From assembly GCA_012524025.1 (NCBI GenBank), contig JAAYSC010000017.1, positions 1 to 64,000 of the forward strand: 64,000 nucleotides of DNA. Direction: 5' to 3'. The notes below the pieces were generated by a model. It had not been told where the DNA came from and did not search any database. It saw only the letters and a program-made list of their open reading frames with translations. The DNA is from Clostridiales bacterium. GTDB taxonomy: Bacteria > Bacillota > Clostridia > Oscillospirales > Acutalibacteraceae. The position numbers and the translations under genes are program-made. Of the stretch, positions 54,023 to 62,882 are shown piece after piece. Position 1 is the stretch's first letter, and every line of letters begins with the position of its first letter.

Positions 54023-54680
54023 TTTTATCAGGCACGGCTTTAGCCTACAACTTTTTATATTATTCGCAACTCGACTTTTTGTGGTTTTTTGCATACTGCC
54101 TGTTCACGAGTTTGCGCATGCGCTGATAGCGACAAAGTTAGGTGACCCTACTCCAAAGCAAAACGGTCGCCTCACCCTAAACCCCTTAGCTCACATTGAC
54201 CCTATTGGCGGTTTAATGATATTCCTTGCCGGTGTAGGTTACGCTAAAGCTGTTCCGGTGAATACTTATTATTTTAAGGATAAGAAAAAAGGTATGGCAC
54301 TAACTGCCCTTGCAGGGCCGCTCTCAAATTTGATTTTGGCCTTTATATCTGTTGTTTTTTTGTTTTTATCGCAAATGCTTTTTAAAGACACCTTGGGAAG
54401 TGTTATCTATTGGTTTTTATATTATGTTGCCTTTATCAATATAAGCTTGGCGGTTTTCAATTTGCTTCCGATTCCGCCGCTTGACGGGTCACGCTTGGCC
54501 GCAGTGATTTTACCGGACAGATATTATTACAAGCTTGTTGAATATGAACGCTATTTGATGTACCTTGTCTTGATTTTGGCCATAACCGGTTTTATTTCGA
54601 AACCCATTATGTTTCTGTCCGAAAACATCATGAGATTATTCTTTAATATGGTCGGGTTTTTCTTTACTTTTGGAAGGTAG
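54012..54680 (+). CDS. M50 site-2 protease-family membrane metallopeptidase
   Basis: Intramembrane zinc protease (222 aa) of the small M50 clade. Four to six membrane helices. HEFAHALIATKLGD carries the HExxH (about 33-37), and the second ligand motif is NLLPIPPLDGSRL. NGRLTLNPLAHIDPIGGLM lies between. No PDZ domain, so unlike RseP. Substrate unknown. ATG 54012 has GGAG seven bases upstream; it overlaps prmC by 11 bases. scpA follows after 10 bases. Confidence 0.92.
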   Translation: MLIDFIRHGFSLQLFILFATRLFVVFCILPVHEFAHALIATKLGDPTPKQNGRLTLNPLAHIDPIGGLMIFLAGVGYAKAVPVNTYYFKDKKKGMALTALAGPLSNLILAFISVVFLFLSQMLFKDTLGSVIYWFLYYVAFINISLAVFNLLPIPPLDGSRLAAVILPDRYYYKLVEYERYLMYLVLILAITGFISKPIMFLSENIMRLFFNMVGFFFTFGR

Positions 54681-54690
54681 TTGGTGAGTT

Positions 54691-55416
54691 TTGCAAAAAC
54701 TACAATTTAAACTTGAAGTTTTTGAAGGTCCCATGGATCTTCTGTTGCATCTGATCAGTAAGCACAAGCTCAGCATCAGTGATGTTCCTATACTCTTGCT
54801 TGTTGAGCAATATTTGGAATATGTTGAGCAAATGCAAAGTGAAAACTTAGAAATTGCAAGTGAATTTCTTGAAATGGCTGCAAGGTTGGTATATATAAAA
54901 ACAGTTTTTCTTTTGCCTACCCACGAAGAGGCCGAAAAACTTGCGGAAGAGTTAAAAGGTGAATTAACAGAGTATTGGGATTGTCAGATTGTTGCGGGTA
55001 AGTTACAAAACCTGTCTTCCGGTTTTAATCTGTTTGCTCGCTTGCCGGAAGAATTTGAAATAGACCCAACCTATACAAGATTACACGAGCCGCTTGAACT
55101 TTTGAGAGCTTACGATGATGCAATAGGTAAAGGCAAGCGAAAGCTACCACCGCCCATAGAGGCCTTTAGCGGAATCGTGAGCGGGAAAATTGTTTCGGTT
55201 TCTTCAAGAATTAGTTTTATATTCAGGTCGTTTTTTGGAAGAAGTAAAAAAAAGTTTCTATCTTTTTTTGAGACCGCTGAATCAAAATCAGAAATGGTGG
55301 CAACATTTTTGGCTTTCCTTACGCTGGCAAAAGCTAAAAGAGTAGCCTTTGACGGTGAAGGGGAAGAGGTAGAAGTTTTATTGCTGAAGAAGGGGAAGGG
55401 GGCAAATGAAGAGTGA
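54691..55416 (+). CDS. scpA: Segregation and condensation protein A
   Basis: Kleisin subunit (241 aa) of the SMC-ScpAB condensin. N-terminal KLEVFEGPMDLLLHLISKHK, then EFLEMAARLVYIKTVFLLP, and a C-terminal winged-helix end around FLAFLTLAKAKRVAF. It bridges SMC heads and binds the ScpB dimer. Starts at TTG with GGTGAG nearby; scpB starts within its stop codon region, so the two are coupled. Confidence 0.93.
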   Translation: MQKLQFKLEVFEGPMDLLLHLISKHKLSISDVPILLLVEQYLEYVEQMQSENLEIASEFLEMAARLVYIKTVFLLPTHEEAEKLAEELKGELTEYWDCQIVAGKLQNLSSGFNLFARLPEEFEIDPTYTRLHEPLELLRAYDDAIGKGKRKLPPPIEAFSGIVSGKIVSVSSRISFIFRSFFGRSKKKFLSFFETAESKSEMVATFLAFLTLAKAKRVAFDGEGEEVEVLLLKKGKGANEE

Positions 55417-56003
55417 ATACATTCAATTCGGGTGCTCTTATAGAAGCAGTGCTTTTTGCCTCGGGTGAACCGCTTGAAATTGCCAGAATTGCCGAAGCCT
55501 TAGATGCTGACATAGAGGCCACACGCGTTTTGTTGGCAGATTTTTCAAGAGACTTAGATGAAAGAGGCAGTGGGATACGCCTTGTAAAGATGGAAGATAA
55601 ATATCAACTCACAACAAGAGCTGAATATGCCGATACGGTGAGGAATATTTTAGAAATTAAAAGGAATACGCCCTTGTCCCAAGCGGCATTTGAAGTTTTA
55701 GCCGTTGTGGCTTATAATCAACCGATCACCAAAGCTTATGTTGAACAAGTCAGGGGAGTTGATTGTTCCGGTGTTATTGCAACCTTGAGCCAAAGAGGAT
55801 TGATTGAGGAAAAAGGGCGTTTAGACTTACCGGGAAGACCTCTTTTGTATGGTACCACGGCAGAGTTTTTAAAATGTTTTGGTTTAACCACATTAAACGA
55901 TTTACCCGACCTACCGCAGAGAGAAGCTGTGCAAGACGGTGAACAACAGCTTACCTTTGCACAAGATGAGTCCGACCCGACAAAAGAGGAAGAGGAGCAG
56001 TAG
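55413..56003 (+). CDS. scpB: Segregation and condensation protein B
   Basis: Dimeric winged-helix partner of ScpA (196 aa). IEAVLFASGEPLEIARIAEAL and RNTPLSQAAFEVLAVVAYNQ mark the family, followed by VRGVDCSGVIATLSQRGLIEE and LPGRPLLYGTT. Start is GTG 55413, overlapping the scpA stop by four bases. The Glu-rich tail leads directly into the TTG of the DUF2953 gene. Confidence 0.93.
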   Translation: MNTFNSGALIEAVLFASGEPLEIARIAEALDADIEATRVLLADFSRDLDERGSGIRLVKMEDKYQLTTRAEYADTVRNILEIKRNTPLSQAAFEVLAVVAYNQPITKAYVEQVRGVDCSGVIATLSQRGLIEEKGRLDLPGRPLLYGTTAEFLKCFGLTTLNDLPDLPQREAVQDGEQQLTFAQDESDPTKEEEEQ

Positions 56004-56004
56004 A

Positions 56005-56676
56005 TTGCCTTTTTTATATTCAATTTTAATTGTTTTTTTCATTCTTTTCTTACTACTGTGCATAAAGTTTAAGTTAGTCCTTGTCTATGCAGAAGAAGTA
56101 AGGTTTGAAGTTCGTTGGCTGTTTATTAAATATACTGTTTATCCGGCCAAAGCCAAAGTGAAAAAGACAAAAGAAAAAGAAAAAAAAGAAAAGGTCAAAG
56201 AAGAAAAAACAGAAGAGAAGAAAGAAAAGAAGCCCAACATTCTAACAAAGTTTTATAACAACCAAGGTGTGCCGGGTTTATTGGATTTACTTTCGGAATT
56301 ATTGGCAGTACTCGGCAGACTTTCCAAACGGCTCTTGTCTGCACTTGTTTTTGATAAGTTTGATTTGGCAATCAATGTCGGAGGGGATGATGCGGCAGCG
56401 GTTGCCTTAAGATACGGTAAGGTGTGTTCTGTTTTATATCCGGTTTTAGGTCAAATCTTTTCATTGGTGAAGGTTAAAAAGAGCGACATAGATGTTAAAG
56501 CAAACTTTACAAGTGAAGAAAGCGAAGCTTCTTTTCATATTGTGCTTGCCTTGTTTCCAATAATTCTTCTTTATGCTATCATAATATTATTGATAGAACT
56601 TTTATTTAAAGTGCTTTTAAAATTATTGCAAGGCAGTAGGGTAAAAACCAAAGAAAGAAAGGCGGAAGAAAAATGA
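56005..56676 (+). CDS. DUF2953 membrane protein
   Basis: Protein of 223 aa with an N-terminal hydrophobic helix (LYSILIVFFILFLLLCIKF). A beta-rich stretch follows (EVRFEVRWLFIKYTVYP), then a run of Lys/Glu (about 50-77) that should be disordered, and a C-terminal part with a second membrane segment (IVLALFPIILLYAIIILLI). This is the layout of DUF2953 (YtfI-like in Bacillus). Always found with gerW, whose start overlaps by four bases. Start is TTG 56005, seven bases after GAGGAG; an ATG 22 codons upstream overlaps scpB. Function unknown, linked to sporulation proteins by neighbour only. Confidence 0.85.
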   Translation: MPFLYSILIVFFILFLLLCIKFKLVLVYAEEVRFEVRWLFIKYTVYPAKAKVKKTKEKEKKEKVKEEKTEEKKEKKPNILTKFYNNQGVPGLLDLLSELLAVLGRLSKRLLSALVFDKFDLAINVGGDDAAAVALRYGKVCSVLYPVLGQIFSLVKVKKSDIDVKANFTSEESEASFHIVLALFPIILLYAIIILLIELLFKVLLKLLQGSRVKTKERKAEEK

Positions 56677-57077
56677 AAGAAAAATCAGCGGCAGGTTTAC
56701 TGGGAACTGCAGTCGAAAAAATCAGAGATCTTGTGAATGTGAGTACGATTATCGGTGACCCGATTTTTGTAGGCGAAGGCGTCTCCATAATCCCGGTTTC
56801 TAAAGTAACCTATGGGTTTGCTTCAGGCGGGACCGACTTCCCATCTAAGAGCAATGCGGAACTTTTTGGCGGTGGCGGCGGAGCAGGCATAACCATAAAC
56901 CCGGTAGCTTTTTTGGTCGTAAATAACGGTGAGGTAACCATAAAGCATATTTCTACCGGTGAAAATTCTGCTGAACGCATTGTCGGTATGGTACCCGAAG
57001 TTGTAGAAAAGGTATCGGATGTTGTAAATATGTTTATTAACAAGGGTGACAAAGAGGACACCGAGAGCCAAGATTAG
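56673..57077 (+). CDS. gerW: GerW family protein (YtfJ-like)
   Basis: Protein of 134 aa with VSTIIGDPIFVGEGVSIIPV and SKVTYGFASGG as the GerW/YtfJ signature. A Gly-rich segment (FGGGGGAGITINPVAFLVV) and IVGMVPEVVEKVSDVV follow. In Bacillus YtfJ is made in the forespore and needed for germination, yet homologues occur widely in non-sporulating bacteria. In this genome, where yabP and yabQ are absent from their normal place, a non-spore role is plausible. Starts within the DUF2953 stop. Confidence 0.9.
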   Translation: MKEKSAAGLLGTAVEKIRDLVNVSTIIGDPIFVGEGVSIIPVSKVTYGFASGGTDFPSKSNAELFGGGGGAGITINPVAFLVVNNGEVTIKHISTGENSAERIVGMVPEVVEKVSDVVNMFINKGDKEDTESQD

Positions 57078-57111
57078 TTAAAGTCCGTAAGTATTGTTAT
57101 AGGATGTTTTA

Positions 57112-57831
57112 TTGAAAGAAAATTTTATGAGAGTGCAAAAATATATTTCAAACTGCGGCTTCACTTCACGCCGCAAAGCAGAAGCACTTATTCTCGAAGG
57201 CAAAGTTCTTATAAATGACAAAACAGCACAGATAGGTGACAAAATAAACCCCGAAACAGACCAGGTAAGAGTTTCGGGCAAGCTTATAAAGCCGCTTAAA
57301 AGTAGGCACTACATCGCGCTCTACAAGCCGCGCGGCTACCTCACAACTATGAGTGACGACCGCGGTCGTAAATGTGTTACAGACCTTGTAAAAGAGCTGG
57401 ACAAGCGCATATACCCCATAGGCCGTTTGGACAAGGATTCAGAAGGCCTACTCTTATTGACTGATGACGGTGACTTTCATAATTATGTTGAACACCCAAA
57501 ATTTTCCGTGCCAAAGGTTTATCGTGTCACCGTAAACTCCGGAGTGACGGAAGAGCAAATTACAGAAATGATGACTCAATCCGGCATGGATTCTAAAAGT
57601 GATATCCCGGTCAAAATAAATCCTTTGGTAGAGGGGGATGAAAGGTCAGTTTTGGAATTCATTCTCCTTGAAGGCAAAAACAGGCAAATCAGAAAACTCT
57701 GCCAAAGCGTAGGTCTTGAAGTAATGCGCCTTAAAAGAGTGGCGGTGGGCCCTGTAAGATTAGGTCGTTTGGGTGTAGGGAAGTGGAGGGAACTGACAGC
57801 ACAAGAGATTGCATCGCTTTATAAGAAGTGA
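57112..57831 (+). CDS. rluB: RsuA/RluB-family rRNA pseudouridine synthase
   Basis: Pseudouridine synthase (239 aa). N-terminal S4 domain MRVQKYISNCGFTSRRKAEAL. Catalytic domain YKPRGYLTTMSDDRGR followed by YPIGRLDKDSEGLLLLTDDG, which holds the catalytic Asp; then LLEGKNRQIRKLCQSVG. It modifies 23S (RluB) or 16S (RsuA) rRNA. TTG 57112 has AGGA seven bases upstream; ATG 57127 five codons later gives the usual family start, so either may be used. It follows scpAB as in most Firmicutes. Confidence 0.92.
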   Translation: MKENFMRVQKYISNCGFTSRRKAEALILEGKVLINDKTAQIGDKINPETDQVRVSGKLIKPLKSRHYIALYKPRGYLTTMSDDRGRKCVTDLVKELDKRIYPIGRLDKDSEGLLLLTDDGDFHNYVEHPKFSVPKVYRVTVNSGVTEEQITEMMTQSGMDSKSDIPVKINPLVEGDERSVLEFILLEGKNRQIRKLCQSVGLEVMRLKRVAVGPVRLGRLGVGKWRELTAQEIASLYKK

Positions 57832-57876
57832 TGTGATTAGTGCGGGTGTCGGTCCGTTTTGTTTGGAGGATTATTT

Positions 57877-58755
57877 ATGATAAGGAGCATGACCGGCTTT
57901 GGGCGTGCAAATGAAAAGATAGAAGGCTTCGATGTCACTTTCGAGATTAAAAGTGTTAATCATCGCTATTTTGAGTTTTACTCCAGGTTGCCCAGAAATT
58001 ACAGTTTTTTAGAAGAAAAAATTAAGTCGCTGGTAAAAGAACAAGTTTCGCGCGGCAAGATAGAGTGTCAAGTACAAATTGATACGGGGGAGAGGGAGAA
58101 AACTCAAGTAAAGCTTAACGGAGCATTGGTGGATGGCTATTTACGAGCTTTAGACAGTCTGGAAAAATTATATGGTGTTGAAAATGATGTGAGAGCGTCC
58201 GACATGATAGGCCTTAATGATTTTTTCACTCTTGAAAAAGAAAAAGATGATGAAGCCGAAGTTGAACAAGCAGTTATAAGCGTTGCACAAAAAGCCTTGG
58301 AAAACTTTCTCTTGATGCGTCATCATGAAGGCGAAAAACTTAAGAAAGATATTTTGTCCAGAGTTAAACAAATTAAATTTAACTTAGGTTTTATAGAAAA
58401 AAAATCCCCGGAAACATTAAAACAATACGAAGCAAAACTTTTATCGAAAATACAAGAATTATTGGAAGACGCTGAAATAGACAGACAACGCTTGCTTACT
58501 GAAACGGCTATCTTTGCCGATAAAATCGCAGTCGCGGAAGAAACCGTTCGCTTACACAGCCATTTGACTCAACTTGAAGAATTGTTGGCATCCGGCGGAG
58601 TCGTCGGCAGGAAGATGGACTTTCTGCTACAAGAACTTAACAGAGAAGTTAATACGATTGGGTCAAAAGCCCAAGATCTTGAAATAGCCAAGCTCGTCGT
58701 AGACATGAAGGCGGATATTGAAAAGATCAGAGAGCAAGTGCAGAATATAGAATAG
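57877..58755 (+). CDS. YicC family endoribonuclease-like protein
   Basis: YicC family (292 aa): MIRSMTGFGRANEK at the N-terminus, NHRYFEFYSRLPRNYSFLEE, and the C-terminal DUF1808-type FADKIAVAEETVRLHSHL with LLQELNREVNTIGSKAQD. Homologues are reported as metal-dependent RNases affecting small RNA decay. ATG 57877 has GGAGG upstream; an ATG six codons earlier is less likely. First gene of the yicC-remA-gmk-rpoZ-priA-def-fmt operon. Confidence 0.93.
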   Translation: MIRSMTGFGRANEKIEGFDVTFEIKSVNHRYFEFYSRLPRNYSFLEEKIKSLVKEQVSRGKIECQVQIDTGEREKTQVKLNGALVDGYLRALDSLEKLYGVENDVRASDMIGLNDFFTLEKEKDDEAEVEQAVISVAQKALENFLLMRHHEGEKLKKDILSRVKQIKFNLGFIEKKSPETLKQYEAKLLSKIQELLEDAEIDRQRLLTETAIFADKIAVAEETVRLHSHLTQLEELLASGGVVGRKMDFLLQELNREVNTIGSKAQDLEIAKLVVDMKADIEKIREQVQNIE

Positions 58756-58780
58756 TTAACATACAAATTTGGGGGAAAAC

Positions 58781-59062
58781 ATGAAGCTTGTTAATATAGG
58801 TTTTGGAAATCTCATTAACGCTGACAGACTGGTTGCCATAGTCAGCCCGGAGCCTGCACCGATAAAGCGCATTATTCAAGAGAGTAAAGAAGAAGGCAAT
58901 CTTATCGATGCAACGCACGGTAGGCGAACACGGGCAGTCTTGATCACAGACAGTGGCCATATAATACTGACTTACCTTCAAAGCGAGACCGTGGCCGGTC
59001 GTTTAAATGATGAGAATTACAATGTCGCAGATGATTTTGAGGAGGAGCGGGAAAATGAATGA
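58781..59062 (+). CDS. remA: RemA-like DUF370 DNA-binding protein
   Basis: Small regulator (93 aa) with the DUF370 core: [20 protein letters not shown], then [19 protein letters not shown]. In Bacillus RemA forms ring-shaped DNA binders and activates biofilm and osmoprotectant genes. The family is standard before gmk. The ATG at 58781 has GGGGG upstream; a TTG four codons earlier is possible. Overlaps gmk by eight bases. Confidence 0.92.
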   Translation: MKLVNIGFGNLINADRLVAIVSPEPAPIKRIIQESKEEGNLIDATHGRRTRAVLITDSGHIILTYLQSETVAGRLNDENYNVADDFEEERENE

Positions 59063-59666
59063 AAAAGGCCTTTTACTTGTCTTGTCCGGCCCTTCCGGCT
59101 CCGGCAAAGATACCATATTAACAGAACTTGAAAAAAGGGAATCTAATGTAAAAATTTCGATTTCCATGACAACAAGAAAACCCAGGGAATGGGAAATTGA
59201 CGGTGTTCATTATTATTTTGTTACCGAAGCCTATTTCATGCGCCAGTTGGAAAGCGGTCAAGTGCTTGAACACGCTCAATATGGTGGAAATTATTACGGA
59301 ACACCTAAAAATCCGGTAGATACCTGGCTTAATGAAGGCAAGACGGTTATTTTAAAAATAGAAGTTCAAGGTGCGGAAAAAATTCGTAACCTTTATCCAA
59401 GTTCTGTAAGCGTATTTTTAATGCCCCCATCATTAAAAGTTTTGGAAGAGCGTTTAAGAAAAAGAGAAAGTGAAGAAGAAGAAGAAATTTCAAGAAGGAT
59501 ACTAACGGCCATTGGTGAAATAAAACGGTCGATAGATTATGACTATTATATTATTAACGACATAGTAAACTATGCAGTAAGTGATATTTGTGCTATAATA
59601 CAGGCCGAAAAACAAAAAACAAGTAGAATGAAAAATATTATTAGTGAGGTAATAAACAATGCTTAA
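59055..59666 (+). CDS. gmk: Guanylate kinase
   Basis: GMP kinase (203 aa): P-loop [16 protein letters not shown]-binding [17 protein letters not shown] and YGTPKNPVD, then [13 protein letters not shown]-like [16 protein letters not shown] 59055 has GAGGAGG upstream; a longer frame within remA is spurious. Overlaps rpoZ by eight bases. Confidence 0.96.
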   Translation: MNEKGLLLVLSGPSGSGKDTILTELEKRESNVKISISMTTRKPREWEIDGVHYYFVTEAYFMRQLESGQVLEHAQYGGNYYGTPKNPVDTWLNEGKTVILKIEVQGAEKIRNLYPSSVSVFLMPPSLKVLEERLRKRESEEEEEISRRILTAIGEIKRSIDYDYYIINDIVNYAVSDICAIIQAEKQKTSRMKNIISEVINNA

Positions 59667-59868
59667 CCCTGATTTGAGGCCTATTTTGAAAAACCGTTTG
59701 AGCAGGTATTCTTTAGTAACCGCTACTGCCAAGCGAGCCCGTGAAATATCAGACAAAATGGAAGAAAAAAAGATAGTTCTGACCGAAAAGCCTGTTAGTA
59801 TGGCACTGGAAGAACTGTTAGACGGCATTTATGAAATTGTTGAACCCGAAGAAATTAGGAATATATAA
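59659..59868 (+). CDS. rpoZ: RNA polymerase omega subunit
   Basis: Omega subunit (69 aa). SRYSLVTATAKRAREIS is the conserved beta'-contacting block, and KPVSMALEELLDGIYEI completes it. Small, as is normal in Firmicutes. It starts in the gmk stop codon region, the standard gmk-rpoZ pair. coaBC, which often follows, is absent; priA comes next after 27 bases. Confidence 0.95.
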   Translation: MLNPDLRPILKNRLSRYSLVTATAKRAREISDKMEEKKIVLTEKPVSMALEELLDGIYEIVEPEEIRNI

Positions 59869-59895
59869 AATATAATTTATTCTTTTGGTGAATCG

Positions 59896-62370
59896 ATGAA
59901 AACAGAAATTGCAAATGTCGTTGTTGACAAGGCGACTTATAGCTACGACAAAGAGTATGCTTATTTGGTTCCCGCACACCTGAAAGATTTAGCTCAAGTT
60001 GGGTGTCGCGTGCTGGTTGGATTTGGTCGTGGGCACCAAAAGCGAGTTGGGTTGATTACCGGATTTGGCAACTTAAACGATCTTAAAACTCAAAAACTCA
60101 AGTCGATTGAAGCGGTGCTTGATAAAGCGCCGCTTTTTAACGATGAAATGCTTTCTTTAATCCACTGGATGAAAGAGCTGACTTTTTGCACGGCTTATGA
60201 GGCCGCAAAAGCGATTTTGCCACCGGGTATAAACTTAAAAAAGATAAAATATTACAGCCTGTCACAAGTAGCAGACGGTTGTGATTTGACACAATTATCC
60301 GCAACATCAATCCAAGTGTTGGAACTGCTCAAAAAAACGCAAAAGCCCTTACACGAGAAAAGTATTTCAAATCGATTGCAAATATCTGAAATAGCTGGCC
60401 ATTTGGAAGAGCTGGAAGACAAAGGATTATTGCAATCCCACAGTGAAGTCAAACAAAAAGTTGGCGATTTAACTCAAAAAATGGCAAGGTTGTCCGAGGG
60501 AATTGACAGGGAAGACTTTGACAGTTTTAAATTAACACCAAAGCAAAGCGCTCTTGCTGATATTTTAGCGGATGTGGGTACAGCAGCGGTAAAAGAACTT
60601 TGCTATTTAACCGGGGTAACTCAATCCGTTGTATCAGCCTTAAGTAAAAAGAAAGTAATTGAAGTTTTCGAAATGCCGGTTATGCGAAGTCCTGCCGTAA
60701 AGAAAAGCCAAGGTGATTTTTATAATAAAAAAATCAACCTTACCGCTGAACAAAATAAAGCTTACACAGAGCTTGAAGCTTTATTGGAATCAGAAAATTT
60801 TGAAACTTCTTTATTGTTTGGTGTAACCGGCAGCGGTAAAACTTTAGTTTATTTAAAGCTGATTGACCGTGCCATATCAGTTGGTGACGGCGTTATTGTG
60901 ATGGTGCCGGAAATCGCCTTAACCCCGCAATTATTACAAATCTTTAAGTCAAGATATGGTGAAAAAGTTGCCATTTTTCACAGTGCCCTTCCCTTGGGTG
61001 AAAGGGCTGACGAGTGGAAGCGAGTTAAAAATGGCTTGGCTAAAATTGTCGTGGGCACCCGGTCTGCTGTTTTTGCCCCTTTGGAAAATATCGGCTTAAT
61101 CATAATTGACGAAGAGCAGGAATCCACTTATAAGTCTGACATGTCGCCACGATATCATACTCATGACCTAGCACGCTTCAGATCTGCCTACCATAAAGCC
61201 TTGCTCCTTCTGGCGTCTGCCACACCCAGTATTGAAAGCTATACCGCGGCGCTCCAAGGTAAATATAAGTTAAGTGTTTTAAATGAACGCTATGGCAAAG
61301 CCCAATTACCGGAAGTCATAACCGTTGATATGAGGCAAGAGCTTATTGAAGGCCAAACCTCGGAAATTAGCAGCGTTTTGCGCTCGGCTCTTGAAGAAAA
61401 TCTTGAAAATGGCTTTCAGTCTATACTCATGATAAACAGAAGGGGCTATAACACCTTGGCAACCTGCACCGCCTGCGGGTCTGTGGTAACTTGCCCCCAT
61501 TGCAGCATATCATTAAGATACCACAGTGCAAACAATAGGTTGATGTGCCATTATTGCGGGTATTCAAAGCCCTTTAGCAACACTTGCGATGAGTGTCAAA
61601 AACAAAGCATAAGATATACCGGTTTCGGTACACAAAAAATTGAGGAAGAGTTAAAAAAAATCTTGCCCGGGGCGCGTATAATGCGAATGGACACCGACTC
61701 CACCATGACACGCTACTCACATGAAAACAAACTGGATGATTTCAGGCAAAAGAAATTTGATATTATGTTAGGGACGCAAATGGTTGCCAAGGGCTTAGAC
61801 TTTGAAAATGTCACTCTCGTTGGTGTTGTCTCTATTGATCAACAGCTTTATAACGACGACTTCAGGAGTATGGAAAGTACATTTTCGCTCTTAACCCAAG
61901 TTGTCGGCAGGTCGGGGCGCGGTAAACACCCCGGCAAGGCAATAATACAAACATTTGCACCAAGTAATGATGTTATAAATTTAGCGGCAAAACAAGATTA
62001 CGAAGCCTTTTATGAAAAAGAAATAGAAATCAGGCGCCTCCTTATTTACCCGCCCTATTGTGATTTGTGCCAAGTTTCATTGTCCTCAACAGATGAGGCA
62101 CTTTCAAAAACAAGCGCAGATGAATTCTTGAAAATTTTAAAAAGTTTGTCAGTAAAAAAATATCCGGAGCAAAAAATCATAGTTTTAGGGCCTGTTCAGG
62201 CACGCATTGCCAAGATAAGCAATAAATACCGCTATAGGCTAATTATTAAATGTAAAAACACACGAACCTTTAGGCAGATGGTGTCTGATGCCGTGATAGA
62301 ATTTGCCGGTTTGAATAAGTACAAGCGTGTTACCTTGCATGTTGACATAAATCCCTCCGGTATTGTATGA
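59896..62370 (+). CDS. priA: Primosomal replication restart helicase PriA
   Basis: DNA helicase (824 aa) restarting stalled forks. N-terminal 3'-DNA-binding domain (VVDKATYSYDKEYAYLVP), Walker A GVTGSGKTLVYLKL (about 313-326), DEEQ box in LIIIDEEQESTYKS, and the zinc-binding Cys region around TCTACGSVVTCPHC and MCHYCGYSK. Helicase motif VVGRSGRGKHPG lies near 670. All family domains are intact. ATG 59896 is 27 bases after rpoZ. Confidence 0.96.
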   Translation: MKTEIANVVVDKATYSYDKEYAYLVPAHLKDLAQVGCRVLVGFGRGHQKRVGLITGFGNLNDLKTQKLKSIEAVLDKAPLFNDEMLSLIHWMKELTFCTAYEAAKAILPPGINLKKIKYYSLSQVADGCDLTQLSATSIQVLELLKKTQKPLHEKSISNRLQISEIAGHLEELEDKGLLQSHSEVKQKVGDLTQKMARLSEGIDREDFDSFKLTPKQSALADILADVGTAAVKELCYLTGVTQSVVSALSKKKVIEVFEMPVMRSPAVKKSQGDFYNKKINLTAEQNKAYTELEALLESENFETSLLFGVTGSGKTLVYLKLIDRAISVGDGVIVMVPEIALTPQLLQIFKSRYGEKVAIFHSALPLGERADEWKRVKNGLAKIVVGTRSAVFAPLENIGLIIIDEEQESTYKSDMSPRYHTHDLARFRSAYHKALLLLASATPSIESYTAALQGKYKLSVLNERYGKAQLPEVITVDMRQELIEGQTSEISSVLRSALEENLENGFQSILMINRRGYNTLATCTACGSVVTCPHCSISLRYHSANNRLMCHYCGYSKPFSNTCDECQKQSIRYTGFGTQKIEEELKKILPGARIMRMDTDSTMTRYSHENKLDDFRQKKFDIMLGTQMVAKGLDFENVTLVGVVSIDQQLYNDDFRSMESTFSLLTQVVGRSGRGKHPGKAIIQTFAPSNDVINLAAKQDYEAFYEKEIEIRRLLIYPPYCDLCQVSLSSTDEALSKTSADEFLKILKSLSVKKYPEQKIIVLGPVQARIAKISNKYRYRLIIKCKNTRTFRQMVSDAVIEFAGLNKYKRVTLHVDINPSGIV

Positions 62371-62409
62371 TATAAATAGGAAAACTTGATTATATAAGAG
62401 GTGAGCACT

Positions 62410-62874
62410 ATGGCTTTAAGAAATATTGTTAAAGAAGGGGACCCTATATTGTTGAAAAAAAGCAGAGTGGTTGACAAGTTTGACCGTCGCTTAGCTACTT
62501 TGCTTGATGATATGGCCGAAACAATGTATGCAAATGAAGGTCTTGGCTTGGCGGCCGTTCAGGTTGGCGTTTTAAAGCGAGCTTTTGTTGCAGATACCGG
62601 GGATGGACTAAAAGAGTTCGTTAACCCGGAAATTATTGATACACAAGGCCAACAAAATGAGCTTGAAGGCTGTCTATCACTTCCGGGTCGTTCGGGAACA
62701 ACACAAAGGCCGGAAACTGTAAAAATAAAAGCACAAGATCGTCACGGCAAATGGCATATTTTTAAAGCACAGGGCCTGAAAGCGCGTTGCTACTGCCACG
62801 AAAATGACCATTTGGATGGTATTTTATTTACCGAAAGAATAGTTAACACGGTGCCCGATCTCAAAGAAGAATAG
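62410..62874 (+). CDS. def: Peptide deformylase
   Basis: Metalloenzyme (154 aa) removing the N-formyl group from nascent proteins. All three motifs are present: GLGLAAVQVG, EGCLSLPG and HENDHLDG (HExxH-like with the metal His pair). Type 1 length. ATG 62410 has AGAGG eight bases upstream; a GTG three codons earlier is less likely. fmt follows after eight bases, the usual pair. Confidence 0.97.
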   Translation: MALRNIVKEGDPILLKKSRVVDKFDRRLATLLDDMAETMYANEGLGLAAVQVGVLKRAFVADTGDGLKEFVNPEIIDTQGQQNELEGCLSLPGRSGTTQRPETVKIKAQDRHGKWHIFKAQGLKARCYCHENDHLDGILFTERIVNTVPDLKEE

Positions 62875-62882
62875 GTGAAAAT

